From Solirubrum koreensis (lineage in GTDB: Bacteria > Bacteroidota > Bacteroidia > Cytophagales > Hymenobacteraceae), in NCBI RefSeq assembly GCF_039541855.1, contig NZ_BAABHA010000013.1, positions 1 through 64,000 on the forward strand: a stretch of DNA of 64,000 bases, given 5' to 3'. Positions 48,949 to 58,142 of this stretch are shown here, one piece after another. The first letter of the stretch is position 1; every line of letters starts with the position of its first letter. A program made the translations under genes and the position numbers. A model generated the notes under the pieces. It was not told the origin of the DNA and searched no databases. It was given only the letters and a program-made list of their open reading frames with translations.

Positions 48949-51525
48949 TCACCGCTCTAACTCTTGCGTGGCTTGTTTGCTTACCTGGCTTTGATGAGCG
49001 GCCTGCTGCCGCTCGGCCCGGTCGCTGCCGTGCTCCAGCATCTGGTTGCCACGTTGCTGGGCCACGGCATCCAGCGCCTGGCTTATCTGGGCTATTTCGG
49101 GCTGGTCGGTGCGGTACGATACCTTCATTTCGGAGTGGCGCACGCCTTGCTCGTCGACGGTGCTCTGCAGCTCGCCGGCTTTGGCGCCGCTGGCGGTGAT
49201 GGCCGCTTGCACGGCTTCGGCCTGCCCCCGCTCACCCGCAGCGGTAGCTGGCTCGTCCACCCGGATAATCACCTGCTTCTCGCTGCCGGGGGGGCCAGCG
49301 CTGACTTCTTCCTTGCCGACCGCACCGGCCTCAGCACCGGGCTTGGCGGCCACGTCCAGGCTACGGTCCCGGTTATGGGGCTGAATGGTCGCGGCTTCGG
49401 CGGCTAGCTGGCGGGCGCTGCGGTCAGCTTCGGGCTCGACCACGCGCACGCCGGCATATTGCTCCTTACCAGCCTCGGCGCGGGCATTGGTGTTGGTGAC
49501 GATGGCATGTATGATGGCAATGTCCGGCTGGTCGTTGCGGTAGCGCATGTCGAACTCCGCTCGCCGGATGCCCTGCTCATCGACCATGCTGCGCACTTCG
49601 CTGGTCCGCATGGAATAGCCGGAGTTATCCAGAATGGCTTTCCAGGCCTCGGCGCGGCCGGTAGAGTTGGGCTCCAGCTCATCAATTTTCCACGTCGCCG
49701 TCCTCACCTCGGTGGGCGTAGCGGCCGGCAAGCTCACAGCGACGGCAGCTGCCTCAAAGCGGGCCTGGTCGAGCAATTCCTGCCGTTCGGCTTCATCGAC
49801 TTTGCGGCCGGCCGGCGGGGGATTGTCGTGGATGTACTCTTTCAGCAGCACTAGGCCGGCATCCCGAGCGTGCACGAACTGCGCGGTATGCTCCGCCGCC
49901 TCCTGCTCGTTGCGGTAGGAGCGGGTAGGCCTTTGTTCAACCTCGGTCGTGGCCACTTCCAATACTGCCTGATGAAAGCGCTTATCGTCCTGTTCCCGCT
50001 CCTGCTGTGCTTCCGGGCTGTTCTCCCGCTCCCGCTGAGCTTGGCGTTGCAGGGCCCGCTGTGCTCTCACCTGGCGCTGCGCTTCGGCCAGCCGCTGCTG
50101 GCGCTCCGATTCCCGCTGCTGCTCTTCACGCTGGGCTGCAGCCCGAATCTGCTCGGCGCTTAAGCCCTGATTGGTGTACTCTAGCTCCTTGTTGAAGTCC
50201 TTGGCCAGCGGATAGTCCACCCGCAGAAATGCTTCCTGCTGGCGCTCGGCTTCGGAGCGCAGCTGCTCGCGCTGCCGGTAGAGCTCCTGCGCTACCACTT
50301 CCAGCTGGGCCGTGTCAGCGCGGGCCACGGTCAGGCGCACGATGGTGGCCTGCTCGGTGCTTCGTTGCACTTCGACCGCCAGCGAAGGGCCGTCCTGTTG
50401 CGTCTGGTTTATTCTTTCTACCCGCTCGCTGAGCTGCTGCACCTGGACAGCGCCCTGTTCGGCCGAGTCGTGGTGAAAGGTCACCTTCAGGCTGGTGTGG
50501 TACTTGTCGCTGGTCGCGTGCCATTCCACCGGCCGGGAGGCCTCGTGGTACGCTTCCTGCTCGGCAACAGGCACCAACGGGCGAGCCGGCTGCAGCTCGT
50601 TGAGGTAATTGATGTTGAACTGCCGGCCGCCGGCGTCGCGGTCGTTGGCCAGTACGACCTCCCGGGGCTGCTGCTTATCGATGACCCGCTGAATCAGGGA
50701 CACCTGCGCCTCGGTGGGCGTGCCGCTGGTAGCAATGTAGAGCGTGTTCTTGGGGTCCTGCCCGTGCTTGAGCTGAAAGTGGGAAAGTGAGTCAATGGCC
50801 GATTCGCTCACCACCACGCGCTCTACCGGCGTGTCCTTGCCGTCGGTGGGGTGCGACACCCAAATGCCGTTTTTGGGCAGCGGCAGCAGGCTTTTGTAGT
50901 GCTCGTTCTTCTGCTCGACGCTGGCCAGCCCGTGCTCGTTGTAGAGCGGAAAGGCCGTGTTCTTGTGCTCGTTCTGCTGCGCCGTGAAGATGCGGCCTTG
51001 GAAGGCCGGGCTATCGAGCGTTTCATCCGTGATGCCCCGCCCGTGGAGGTAGCTGCGGTCGGTGAGTTCCTTTTTGACGCCCAGCACTTCGGAAATCAGG
51101 CGCGTGCGGCGCTCTTCTTCAGCCTGCTGAGCAGCCTGCTCCGGGTCGCCCACGGGCAGGCTGCTGAGCCGCGCGGTGTCGGGCGGGGTGGCGTACTGCC
51201 GGGCCGGGGCCGGCGCGCCGTCGAGGTACTCGCGCAGCTGCTGGCGCACTTGGCCCAGGTTGAGGCCGTGGCCGTCGCCACCTCTCGTCTTGGCAAAGTC
51301 GATGATGGAGCCCGCGTCACGGTCGTTGCCGGTGTTCAAATACACCTGGTGGTCACCTTTGCGGGTGACGATGACGTGCTCGTCGTCTTTGACTAGGTGG
51401 TGCCAGTCGCCGCGGCGGCTTTCCTTCTTGATGGCGTAGCCCTGGCGCTGGGCGTAGTCTACCAGGTCAATGTCGCGCTTGAAGCGGTCGAGTTCGGTGG
51501 GGTCGTTTTCCCGGGGTGCGTTCAT
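48949..51525 (-). CDS. Toprim/DUF3991 primase-like plasmid protein
   Basis: 858 residues. The N-terminal part (DIDLVDYAQRQGYAIKKESR, then WHHLVKDDEHVIVTRKGDHQ and SIIDFAKTRGG) is the DUF3991-type zinc-finger-like region seen in plasmid primase/mobilisation proteins. A toprim domain follows with VVVSESAIDSLSHFQLKHG (the Glu motif, about 235) and VVLANDRDAGGRQFN (the DxD motif, about 290). The C-terminal 450 residues are a long Gln/Glu/Arg-rich coiled coil with two related segments (EAWKAILDNSGYSM.. and EAVQAAITASGAKAG.., each followed by VDEQG(I/V)R and a YR-DQP-IA strand). Probably acts in priming or processing plasmid DNA during transfer. Confidence 0.85.
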   Translation of the reverse strand: MNAPRENDPTELDRFKRDIDLVDYAQRQGYAIKKESRRGDWHHLVKDDEHVIVTRKGDHQVYLNTGNDRDAGSIIDFAKTRGGDGHGLNLGQVRQQLREYLDGAPAPARQYATPPDTARLSSLPVGDPEQAAQQAEEERRTRLISEVLGVKKELTDRSYLHGRGITDETLDSPAFQGRIFTAQQNEHKNTAFPLYNEHGLASVEQKNEHYKSLLPLPKNGIWVSHPTDGKDTPVERVVVSESAIDSLSHFQLKHGQDPKNTLYIATSGTPTEAQVSLIQRVIDKQQPREVVLANDRDAGGRQFNINYLNELQPARPLVPVAEQEAYHEASRPVEWHATSDKYHTSLKVTFHHDSAEQGAVQVQQLSERVERINQTQQDGPSLAVEVQRSTEQATIVRLTVARADTAQLEVVAQELYRQREQLRSEAERQQEAFLRVDYPLAKDFNKELEYTNQGLSAEQIRAAAQREEQQRESERQQRLAEAQRQVRAQRALQRQAQRERENSPEAQQEREQDDKRFHQAVLEVATTEVEQRPTRSYRNEQEAAEHTAQFVHARDAGLVLLKEYIHDNPPPAGRKVDEAERQELLDQARFEAAAVAVSLPAATPTEVRTATWKIDELEPNSTGRAEAWKAILDNSGYSMRTSEVRSMVDEQGIRRAEFDMRYRNDQPDIAIIHAIVTNTNARAEAGKEQYAGVRVVEPEADRSARQLAAEAATIQPHNRDRSLDVAAKPGAEAGAVGKEEVSAGPPGSEKQVIIRVDEPATAAGERGQAEAVQAAITASGAKAGELQSTVDEQGVRHSEMKVSYRTDQPEIAQISQALDAVAQQRGNQMLEHGSDRAERQQAAHQSQVSKQATQELER

Positions 51526-51538
51526 GGGGTGGGCTGGG

Positions 51539-51605
51539 GGAGTGGAGCCGGATAGCTCCGACTCCTCCCAGCGCCCGGACTGGGCCCGGTAGGAAAGCTA
51601 TCCGG
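51539..51605 (-). promoter_or_regulatory. Structured leader between the HTH gene and the toprim gene
   Basis: Nested inverted repeats: GGAGTGGAGC / GCTCCGACTCC at 51539-51565 makes a hairpin just 14 bases upstream of the toprim ATG, and the longer pair CCGGATAGCT (51548-51557) / AGCTATCCGG (51596-51605) is a perfect 10-bp match that excludes the first fold. The two are mutually exclusive structures, as in attenuation or translational control, but no T-run is present. Confidence 0.45.
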
Positions 51606-51608
51606 TGA

Positions 51609-51995
51609 TTAGGTGGTCAGCGGCGGGCTGCCGGCCCGTTGGGCGGCCGCGTCGAAGAAGGCCAGCTGCTCGCGGAATTGGGCCAGCAGCTCCGCGCTGC
51701 CGAATACGTACTGGTTGGCGCCGCTGCCGATGTCGATGCGCACGATTTCCGTGGCCACGCCCAGAGCGCGCAGCACCTTTTGCACGAGGCGCGGCTCGTC
51801 GCGCTTGAGCTTGCCGTTCTTCAAGTTGACGACGTTGGTATAGGTCAGGCCATGCTGGGCACAAAAAGCGGTTAAATCACCCTGGGGAAGGGCTTTAAGA
51901 CGAAACTGCACGTAGCGCAGGCACTCGGAATAGGGCGCGGACAGGCTAAGGTCAGGAAACCCCAACGGGGCGGAAACGTGGTCGGATGGTACCAT
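51609..51995 (-). CDS. Small HTH regulator next to the transfer operon
   Basis: 128 residues. The central segment (CLRYVQFRLKALPQGDLTAF, CAQHGLTYTNVVNLKNGKLK) fits a lambda-repressor-like helix-turn-helix, followed by a strand pair (TEIVRIDIGSGANQYVFGSA) and a helix. The ATG at 51995 is preferred; the open frame upstream crosses the palindromic control region. Divergent from the tra operon 240 bases away and upstream of the toprim gene, it is well placed to control both, though this is inference. Confidence 0.65.
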   Translation of the reverse strand: MVPSDHVSAPLGFPDLSLSAPYSECLRYVQFRLKALPQGDLTAFCAQHGLTYTNVVNLKNGKLKRDEPRLVQKVLRALGVATEIVRIDIGSGANQYVFGSAELLAQFREQLAFFDAAAQRAGSPPLTT

Positions 51996-52048
51996 GCGAA
52001 GAAGGGCACACTGCTGGGGGCAGTGGGGGTGAAGTATCGGAGCGATAC
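51986..52048. promoter_or_regulatory. Three palindromes at the HTH gene start, candidate operators
   Basis: ATGGTACCAT (51986-51995, overlapping the start codon), CACTGC-5-GCAGTG (52009-52025) and GTATCG-3-CGATAC (52034-52048) are all perfect. They lie between the HTH gene and the tra operon. Confidence 0.45.
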
Positions 52049-52185
52049 CCCAAAGGACGCATATCGGGCTTAGAAGCCGCAACGCCCTCCGGGAAAAACT
52101 CAAATCTTCTACCACCCGGCTGGTATCGGCAGGATGCTACTTCGCTGGTAGGCGCTTCATACGGCCAAGTATTTTTTAAGTTTTC

Positions 52186-52202
52186 ACTAACTTTTTACTA
52201 AC
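52186..52202 (+). promoter_or_regulatory. Direct repeat ACTAAC in AT-rich DNA before the tra operon
   Basis: ACTAAC occurs at 52186-52191 and 52197-52202, one helical turn apart, in the most AT-rich stretch of this area, 32 bases upstream of the first tra-operon gene. It may be part of the promoter or a binding site. Confidence 0.4.
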
Positions 52203-52233
52203 ACTGACGCGCTTCCTGCCGTAAGGGGCCGGT

Positions 52234-52899
52234 ATGCGTTTTGGAATACTCTTATTGGTCATACTGGCCCTGGGTGCCTTGGCGGCGCTGCTGTGGTGGC
52301 GCTTTAAGGGCCCGGATAAACCGGCCGCACCGGTCGCGGTGCTGGCCACCCGCAACCACCATTCCCTGCGCACCTTCCACTACGGTTCTGCCGCAGCCGC
52401 GCAAGCTGCAACGTCTGCAGGGGTCACCACCGAAGTCGGCGAGGCCCTGGCCCGGCTGCTTCCTCAGGAAGACCTGGCCGCACCGGATTCCACGCATTCC
52501 GCCGAGGAAAACGAAGCAACGCTTTCCGCAGACAACGAAGCACCGAGTGAAGGAAACCAGGAAACGTCAGCAGATATACCGCCTCGCCCGGCCTCTATTC
52601 GCCACGCTGCCGGCGCCCTGGCTTCTCTGCTTGATGCGCAGGAAGAGACGGTAACGCCCGTGGCCCCAACGCCTGAGCCAGCGCCCGAAACCGACGAGGA
52701 GCCCGCCGAGGCCCTCTTTCATAACCCCATCACCGCGCCGGCGCCCTCGGCCAACGACCAGGCCAACCGCGCCGCCGAAATCGCCCTACGCCAGCAGCGG
52801 CGCGCCCGCATGAGTGCGGATGCCGCAGCCCAGCGCGCCGCCCTGAGCGACCTGTTTCCCGGTGCCGGCAGCCCCATTCCCACGACCAAACCTTCCTAA
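52234..52899 (+). CDS. Membrane-anchored disordered protein, first gene of the tra operon
   Basis: 221 residues. An N-terminal span (FGILLLVILALGALAALLWW) followed by RFKG anchors the protein. The rest is Ala/Pro/Glu-rich and probably disordered, ending in a short basic helix (AAEIALRQQRRARMSADAAA). No family is recognised. It lies 58 bases upstream of traE and is probably co-transcribed, so a role in the mating apparatus or its control is likely. Confidence 0.6.
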   Translation: MRFGILLLVILALGALAALLWWRFKGPDKPAAPVAVLATRNHHSLRTFHYGSAAAAQAATSAGVTTEVGEALARLLPQEDLAAPDSTHSAEENEATLSADNEAPSEGNQETSADIPPRPASIRHAAGALASLLDAQEETVTPVAPTPEPAPETDEEPAEALFHNPITAPAPSANDQANRAAEIALRQQRRARMSADAAAQRAALSDLFPGAGSPIPTTKPS

Positions 52900-52957
52900 C
52901 GACCACACCTGCTTTTCGGGGAGATAAGCACCCTGTTTCCACCAATTACCCTTTTCT

Positions 52958-53377
52958 ATGCTAACCCACTTCTTTTCCCGGGCCCGTACCCACGCCGCAA
53001 CGGCAACTGAAACCCTGCACATGCTGGCCGCCGCCGGCCAGACCTACCAGCCTTCCAAAGCCGAGCAGCGCGCCGCGGCCCTGCTCACCACCCTGGCCCT
53101 GGCCACCAGCCCGGCCCGCGCCCAGCTGGGCGGCGGGGGGGCCGCGGCCGCGCTCGAAGGCGTGCAGGAAACCGTCGTGGGCATCGTGCAGGTCATTTTC
53201 GCCATTGTGCTCATCGTCGGGCTGATTCGCGTGGTGATGAAGTTCGTGCAGGGCGCGCCGGATGCGCTGGGCTCCCTGGGCTGGCTGGTGGGCGGCGTGA
53301 TTCTGTGGTTTGGCTTCCAGCTCTTCAAGGACGATTTGGTCAGCGCCGTGGGTGGCGGGGACGGGGGCGTACGCTAA
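52958..53377 (+). CDS. traE: TraE conjugation protein (DUF4134)
   Basis: 139 residues. A ~50-residue leader ends near SPARAQ. Two hydrophobic helices follow (VQETVVGIVQVIFAIVLIVG and LGWLVGGVILWFGFQLF) around the VMKFVQGAPDALG loop. This matches TraE of CTnDOT-type systems, thought to be the pilin-like VirB2 counterpart. The leader is longer than usual for the family. traF starts 7 bases after its stop. Confidence 0.85.
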   Translation: MLTHFFSRARTHAATATETLHMLAAAGQTYQPSKAEQRAAALLTTLALATSPARAQLGGGGAAAALEGVQETVVGIVQVIFAIVLIVGLIRVVMKFVQGAPDALGSLGWLVGGVILWFGFQLFKDDLVSAVGGGDGGVR

Positions 53378-53384
53378 GCTCGCC

Positions 53385-53714
53385 ATGCGCTCCTACAAAT
53401 CCATTGAGCGGCCCGCGCAGGTGCTAGGCATGAACATCCAGGACCTGGGCATCATGGTCGGCCTGTTCATCGGCTCCGTGCTGCTGCTGGGCTTTCTGGG
53501 CATGGCCGTCCACATTCCCCGCCTGGTGTACCTGCTCGTCATTTTGGTGGAGCTGGGCCTGATTCTGGGCCTGCGCTACCTGAGCAAGAAGCAGGCGCCC
53601 GGCTTTCTGATGGGCTGGCTCTCCTTCACTTTCATCCAGCCCCGCCGCCTGGCGGTGGGGCCCATTCCCACCCCTTCCACCCATGACCAAAAAGCCCAGA
53701 ACGGCCGCGTTTAA
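53385..53714 (+). CDS. traF: TraF conjugation protein (DUF4133)
   Basis: 109 residues. RSYKSIERPAQVLGMNIQDL is the conserved start, followed by two membrane helices (GLFIGSVLLLGFLGMAVHIP, YLLVILVELGLILGL) and KKQAPGFLMGWL. It corresponds to TraF of CTnDOT, a VirB3-like inner-membrane component. The ATG at 53385 is preferred to an upstream frame that overlaps traE. Its 3' end overlaps traG by 32 bases. Confidence 0.88.
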   Translation: MRSYKSIERPAQVLGMNIQDLGIMVGLFIGSVLLLGFLGMAVHIPRLVYLLVILVELGLILGLRYLSKKQAPGFLMGWLSFTFIQPRRLAVGPIPTPSTHDQKAQNGRV

Positions 53715-56298
53715 GGCCGTGATGCCCGTGCACAGCTTCGAGGGCGACAAGGTGGTCTTCAAGGACGGCCGCGTTGCGGTGGGCTTCCGCGTGGAGCCCG
53801 CCGAGATGGAAAGCTGGACCTCGGACGACTACGAGGCCTTCCAGACCGCGCTGGTGGGTGTGCTGCGCCCGCTGCCGGTGGGCACCATCGTGCAGAAAAC
53901 CGACCTCTACTACGACCGGCCCTACCGCGAGGACAAAACCCAGCAGACCTACTTCGAGAACAAGATGAACAAGCACTTCTTCGAGCGGCTGGTGCTGTTC
54001 CAGAAGTCCTACCTGTTCCTCTCGTTTGCGCCGGTGGCGGTCAAGTCGCCCAAAACCAACGCGGTGAATGCGCTGGTGGCCCGTGCCGGCGAGGCCGTGC
54101 TCAAAAACCCCTTCGCCCAGCTCGTGCACACGCTCGAAGCGGCCGAAAGCGGGGCCGTGGAATTCATTCAGGGCATCAAAAACCTGGGCGGCGTGACGTT
54201 CGAGCGGCTGCCCAGCGCGGAGATTCACCAGCTCTACTTGCAGTACTTCAACCTCAACTTCGACGGGCAGCCCACCCGGCAGGAGCGCGAAATCGGCAAC
54301 GACCTGGGCACCTTCAGCGTGGGCGAGCACAAGGTGAACGTGCTGAGCATGGTCGGGCAGGGCTCCGACGCCTACCCGGCCGTGCGCAATAGCTACGGGG
54401 TGACGGCGCCGATGCTCTACCCGCTCACCCACATCCTGCAGTGCCCGCACGTGCTCACCCAGGCCCTGCTGATTCAGGATACCCGCTCGGAATTAAGCAG
54501 CCTCGATACCGACCGCAAGCTCAACGCCTCGCTCTCGTTTCTAGCCACCCAGGACAACCACCTGCGCGCCGCCGAAGTCGAAGAGTTCACAGCCGAGGTG
54601 CGGGCCGAAAATAAGCAGATTGTGGGCCTGCACCTCTCCTGCGTGCTCTGGGACACGAACGACACCAGCCGGCGCGAAAACGTGGAGCGGGCCACGGCCG
54701 CTTTCCGCTACATGTTCGGCACGGAAAGCGTGGTCGAAAGCTACCTGGCCCTGCCCGTGTTCTTCGGTTTGCTGCCCGGCAACGCCTGGCAGGTGCCGGA
54801 CCGCTGGCTCACCAGCACCGCCGACCGCGGGGCCTGCTACACCCACTGGACGGCCACCTACAAAACCGACCCGGTGGGGGAGTACCTGACCGACCGGTTC
54901 CGCAACCTGGTGCAGGTAAACCTCTTTAACACGGCCCTGGACAACCAGAACGCCATCGTCATAGGCCCCTCGGGCTCGGGCAAGAGCTACACCTTCGGCA
55001 ATTTGATTGTGCAGCGCTTCGAGAAGGGCGCCCGGCAAATCATCATGGACGTGGGCGGCACCTACCGCAACGTGCTGCAGTCGCTCAACGGCGAAGACTT
55101 CGATAACACCTACTTCGAGTACGACCCGCAACGGCCCATCGAGTTCAACCCCTTCGTGGTGCCGCGCGACGCGGCGGGCAAGTGGCTCTACAACGACGAG
55201 AAAACCAACTTCCACCTGGCTTTGCTCGCGGCCCTGTGGAAGGGCGGCAAGGATACGGCTCTGGATAAGTCGGAGCGCACCATTCTCTCGCGCTTTCTGA
55301 TTGAGTACTACGCCTGCCTCAACGAGAGCCCGCGCCTGAACCAGAAGGACGAGGAGTTTCCCGGCATGGAAAGCTTCTACCGCTTCGTCGAGCAGTACGA
55401 CCAGGAAATGCAGAAGCCGGTAGCCCAGCCCGGTGACGGGGTGGAGCCCGACCCGCTGGACGGGGCCCGCCGGCAGTACCAGAAAAACCTGAAGTACATC
55501 GACATGCACCAGTTCTTCCTGGTGCTGGGCCAGTACATCACCGGCGGCCGCTACGAGCGGGTGCTCAACGCCAAGCGGGATGTGGATTTGAGCGAGTACC
55601 GGCTCATCTGCTTTGACCTGGCCAAGGTGCAGGCCGACCCCGACCTCTACCCCGTGGTGGCCATGCTCATCACCGAGCTGAGCCTCGACCTGTTCCGCAA
55701 ATTCCCCGACGACATCAAGTACATCGCCCTGGACGAGGCCTGGACCATGCTTTCGGGGGTGCTTTCGGAATTCATCGAGTCGATGTACCGCACCATCCGC
55801 AAAACCAACGGCTCGGTCACCATCATCACCCAGGGCATCACCGAGATTACCAGCAGCAAAATCGGGCCGGCTATCATCAACAACTCGGCTACCAAGATTA
55901 TCCTGCGCCACGTCAACCCCGACTCGCTCACCCAGTTGCAGGCCCCACTCGGTTTGACGGGCCACGAGATGGACCTGATTAAGTCGGTGCGCTCGACGGA
56001 GGCCCTGCGGGAGTTTTTCATCAAGCAGGGCGCCAAGGGCAAGGTCTTCGCCCTGGAGGCGTCGCCGCAGCTTGATGCCATCCTGACGTCCAAGCCCGTG
56101 GAGCGCAACCACCTCAACAAGCTGGTCAAGTTCTACCAGCAGACCCAGCAGCGGCCCAAAACGGATAAAAACGGCCACGTGCTGCTCAACGCGGAGGGGC
56201 AGATGGAGTACGAGCCGGTGCGCGTGCAGCGCCTGGATTACGCCGTCGACCAGTTTGTGGAAGATAAACAGGCCCGCAAAGGGGCCCTGGCCAAATGA
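53683..56298 (+). CDS. traG: TraG conjugation ATPase (VirB4-like)
   Basis: An 871-residue VirB4-type ATPase that powers the mating apparatus. The N-terminal domain (about 1-400) is followed by Walker A GPSGSGKSYTFGNL at about 428-441 and Walker B IKYIALDEAWTML near 685. Then come TNGSVTIITQGITEITSSKI and the arginine-finger region AIINNSATKIILRHVN. Length is normal for the family. Overlaps traF at its start and traJ at its end (ATGA). Confidence 0.95.
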   Translation: MTKKPRTAAFKAVMPVHSFEGDKVVFKDGRVAVGFRVEPAEMESWTSDDYEAFQTALVGVLRPLPVGTIVQKTDLYYDRPYREDKTQQTYFENKMNKHFFERLVLFQKSYLFLSFAPVAVKSPKTNAVNALVARAGEAVLKNPFAQLVHTLEAAESGAVEFIQGIKNLGGVTFERLPSAEIHQLYLQYFNLNFDGQPTRQEREIGNDLGTFSVGEHKVNVLSMVGQGSDAYPAVRNSYGVTAPMLYPLTHILQCPHVLTQALLIQDTRSELSSLDTDRKLNASLSFLATQDNHLRAAEVEEFTAEVRAENKQIVGLHLSCVLWDTNDTSRRENVERATAAFRYMFGTESVVESYLALPVFFGLLPGNAWQVPDRWLTSTADRGACYTHWTATYKTDPVGEYLTDRFRNLVQVNLFNTALDNQNAIVIGPSGSGKSYTFGNLIVQRFEKGARQIIMDVGGTYRNVLQSLNGEDFDNTYFEYDPQRPIEFNPFVVPRDAAGKWLYNDEKTNFHLALLAALWKGGKDTALDKSERTILSRFLIEYYACLNESPRLNQKDEEFPGMESFYRFVEQYDQEMQKPVAQPGDGVEPDPLDGARRQYQKNLKYIDMHQFFLVLGQYITGGRYERVLNAKRDVDLSEYRLICFDLAKVQADPDLYPVVAMLITELSLDLFRKFPDDIKYIALDEAWTMLSGVLSEFIESMYRTIRKTNGSVTIITQGITEITSSKIGPAIINNSATKIILRHVNPDSLTQLQAPLGLTGHEMDLIKSVRSTEALREFFIKQGAKGKVFALEASPQLDAILTSKPVERNHLNKLVKFYQQTQQRPKTDKNGHVLLNAEGQMEYEPVRVQRLDYAVDQFVEDKQARKGALAK

Positions 56299-57422
56299 GC
56301 ATGCTCGCAATGGTTGCCTACGGCATCGACCCAGGCTTTCTGCGGGCCTGCGACCAGACCCTGCAGGTCGTGCTCACCGCCTGCCGCTTCATCACGCCCT
56401 CGCTGATGGGCATTGCCCTGCTCTACACCATCGGGCGTGGCTTTATCTCCGGCAGCGGGCTGGCCATGGACTGGGGGCCGATTATTAAGGCCACCTGGAT
56501 ATTCTTCCTGCTCTTCTTCTACCAGACGCTAATGGACACACTGGGGGCAGGGCTGGCCGCTTTCACGGCCATGTTCTCCACCGACAAGTCGGCTGCCGAA
56601 GCCATTCGCGACCTGACCACCCCGGCCTCGGTGGCCGCCGCGGCTCGCAACGATTCCATGGGCATTGGCGACATCGTAGCGGGCGCCAGCTCGCTGATGA
56701 CCAGCATTTCCCAGACGCTGAGCTCGTTCACGCTCTCGGGCATTCTGACGCGGCTGTTTACGGCTACGGCGGTGCTCATCATCCGCCACATCATGCAGTT
56801 CATCCAGCAGTTTATTCTGGGCTTTCTGTACGTGTGCGGGCCGATTGCCATGACGCTGTCGGTGATTCCGGCCTTCGGGCAGCTGGCCATGAAGTGGCTG
56901 CAGAACTTTCTGGCCGTGCAACTCTGGGGGCTCACGTTTGTGCTGCTCGACACCATCTACGGCTTCTACGCCGAGACGGAGCAGGCCCCCAACGGCTTGT
57001 TCAGTGGCTTGACCAACGGCCCGCAGCAGTCGGTGGACGACGAGAAGTTCATGGTCATGTCCGTGGCCTTCGTGCTGCTCTACGTGATGGTACCCTACCT
57101 CACGTCGATGTTCATCGGCTCCTCGACGGTGCAGGGCTTCGTGGGCTCCATGGTTGGCTCGGCCGTGGGCGCCGCAACTGCCGTGGCCGGCGTGGCCTCA
57201 CCCGGCGGTGGGGGACTATCCAGCGCCGTGGGCCGCGCCCTGGGCAACGGGGGCAGTCGCGGTGGGGGAGGGGCTTCAAGTGTCGGCGGCGAAAGTGCCG
57301 GCCCCAGTCAAGGGGGTGAATCCGCAGCATCGTCGGCTTCCTCGGGCCTGCCCACCATCACCATGTCGGAAGCGCTGAACCCGTCCTACCGTCAGCGGGC
57401 CTCGGGCATCTGGACTAAATAA
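56295..57422 (+). CDS. traJ: TraJ conjugation membrane protein
   Basis: 375 residues with about six to seven membrane helices in the first 290 (LMGIALLYTIGRGFISGSGL, ATWIFFLLFFYQTLMDTLGA, FILGFLYVCGPIAMTLSVIP, FMVMSVAFVLLYVMVPYLTS). The tail is Gly/Ser-rich. It corresponds to TraJ of CTnDOT, an inner-membrane channel component comparable with VirB6/TrbL. The start overlaps the traG stop, so translation is coupled. Confidence 0.88.
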   Translation: MSMLAMVAYGIDPGFLRACDQTLQVVLTACRFITPSLMGIALLYTIGRGFISGSGLAMDWGPIIKATWIFFLLFFYQTLMDTLGAGLAAFTAMFSTDKSAAEAIRDLTTPASVAAAARNDSMGIGDIVAGASSLMTSISQTLSSFTLSGILTRLFTATAVLIIRHIMQFIQQFILGFLYVCGPIAMTLSVIPAFGQLAMKWLQNFLAVQLWGLTFVLLDTIYGFYAETEQAPNGLFSGLTNGPQQSVDDEKFMVMSVAFVLLYVMVPYLTSMFIGSSTVQGFVGSMVGSAVGAATAVAGVASPGGGGLSSAVGRALGNGGSRGGGGASSVGGESAGPSQGGESAASSASSGLPTITMSEALNPSYRQRASGIWTK

Positions 57423-57445
57423 CCCATCCCTCTGATTCCCTATCC

Positions 57446-58093
57446 ATGAAAAACCTTCCCTCACTCATCGCGGCGGGCTTTACCCTGGGCCTTACAGCGG
57501 CTTGCCAGTCGAACCCTGCGCCCGATACCGCTACCACCCCGGACGCGCCGGCTGCAACTCAACCCGCGACGACCCTTCCGGCCCCACTGCCCATCACGGA
57601 CGTGGACCTCAAGCCCGGCGTGGCTGAACAAACACCCCGCGAGGGCTACCTGCAGGTCGTTTCCGCCAAGGCCCTCAAAGCCGAGCCCATGCAACTGCGG
57701 CTGCCGGCCATGTGGCAGTCGGACCCGGACCGGGCCGACGGCGTGAAGGCCGCGCCCGGCTACCGCATTTATTACGAGGCCGTGCTGCAGTGGATACCCC
57801 AGGACTTCGGCCGCCAGAAGGTGCCGGCCTCACTGCCGCTGTACTCGCCCAATGGCCGGGATACGCTGGCCTCCTTCCGGGTCGGGGGCCTCAACCTGAA
57901 TGTGCCCGGCCGGGAGCGGTACTCGGTCACGCCCATCGCGCCCCGCAAGCCCCTGACCGTGCGCGGCACGCTCTACGCCTTTATGGGCCAGAACGAGCAG
58001 AAGCAGCCTGCCCTGGTGGTTTACCCCTACCGGGGACGCTCCGGCGGGTTCGACGACTCTTTCAAAAAGGTGCTGCTGCCCATCAGCCAGTAA
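57446..58093 (+). CDS. Lipoprotein inside the tra operon
   Basis: 215 residues. The signal ends in lipobox LTAAC (Cys ~20), then a Pro/Ala/Thr-rich linker and a ~150-residue beta-rich domain (EGYLQVVSAKALKAEPMQLR, YRIYYEAVLQWIPQDFGRQK, RYSVTPIAPRKPLTVRGTLY). I recognise no family and it has no counterpart in the CTnDOT set known to me. Position between traJ and traK suggests a VirB7-like outer-membrane stabiliser; that is inference. Confidence 0.7.
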   Translation: MKNLPSLIAAGFTLGLTAACQSNPAPDTATTPDAPAATQPATTLPAPLPITDVDLKPGVAEQTPREGYLQVVSAKALKAEPMQLRLPAMWQSDPDRADGVKAAPGYRIYYEAVLQWIPQDFGRQKVPASLPLYSPNGRDTLASFRVGGLNLNVPGRERYSVTPIAPRKPLTVRGTLYAFMGQNEQKQPALVVYPYRGRSGGFDDSFKKVLLPISQ

Positions 58094-58142
58094 GGGCAGC
58101 GGGGAAGAAAACGCACCATTTAACTCAACCAGACTTTCATCA

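Noticed and set aside
54541..56310. 589-codon minus-strand frame opposite traG
   Set aside because: Shadow of traG; no recognisable domain.
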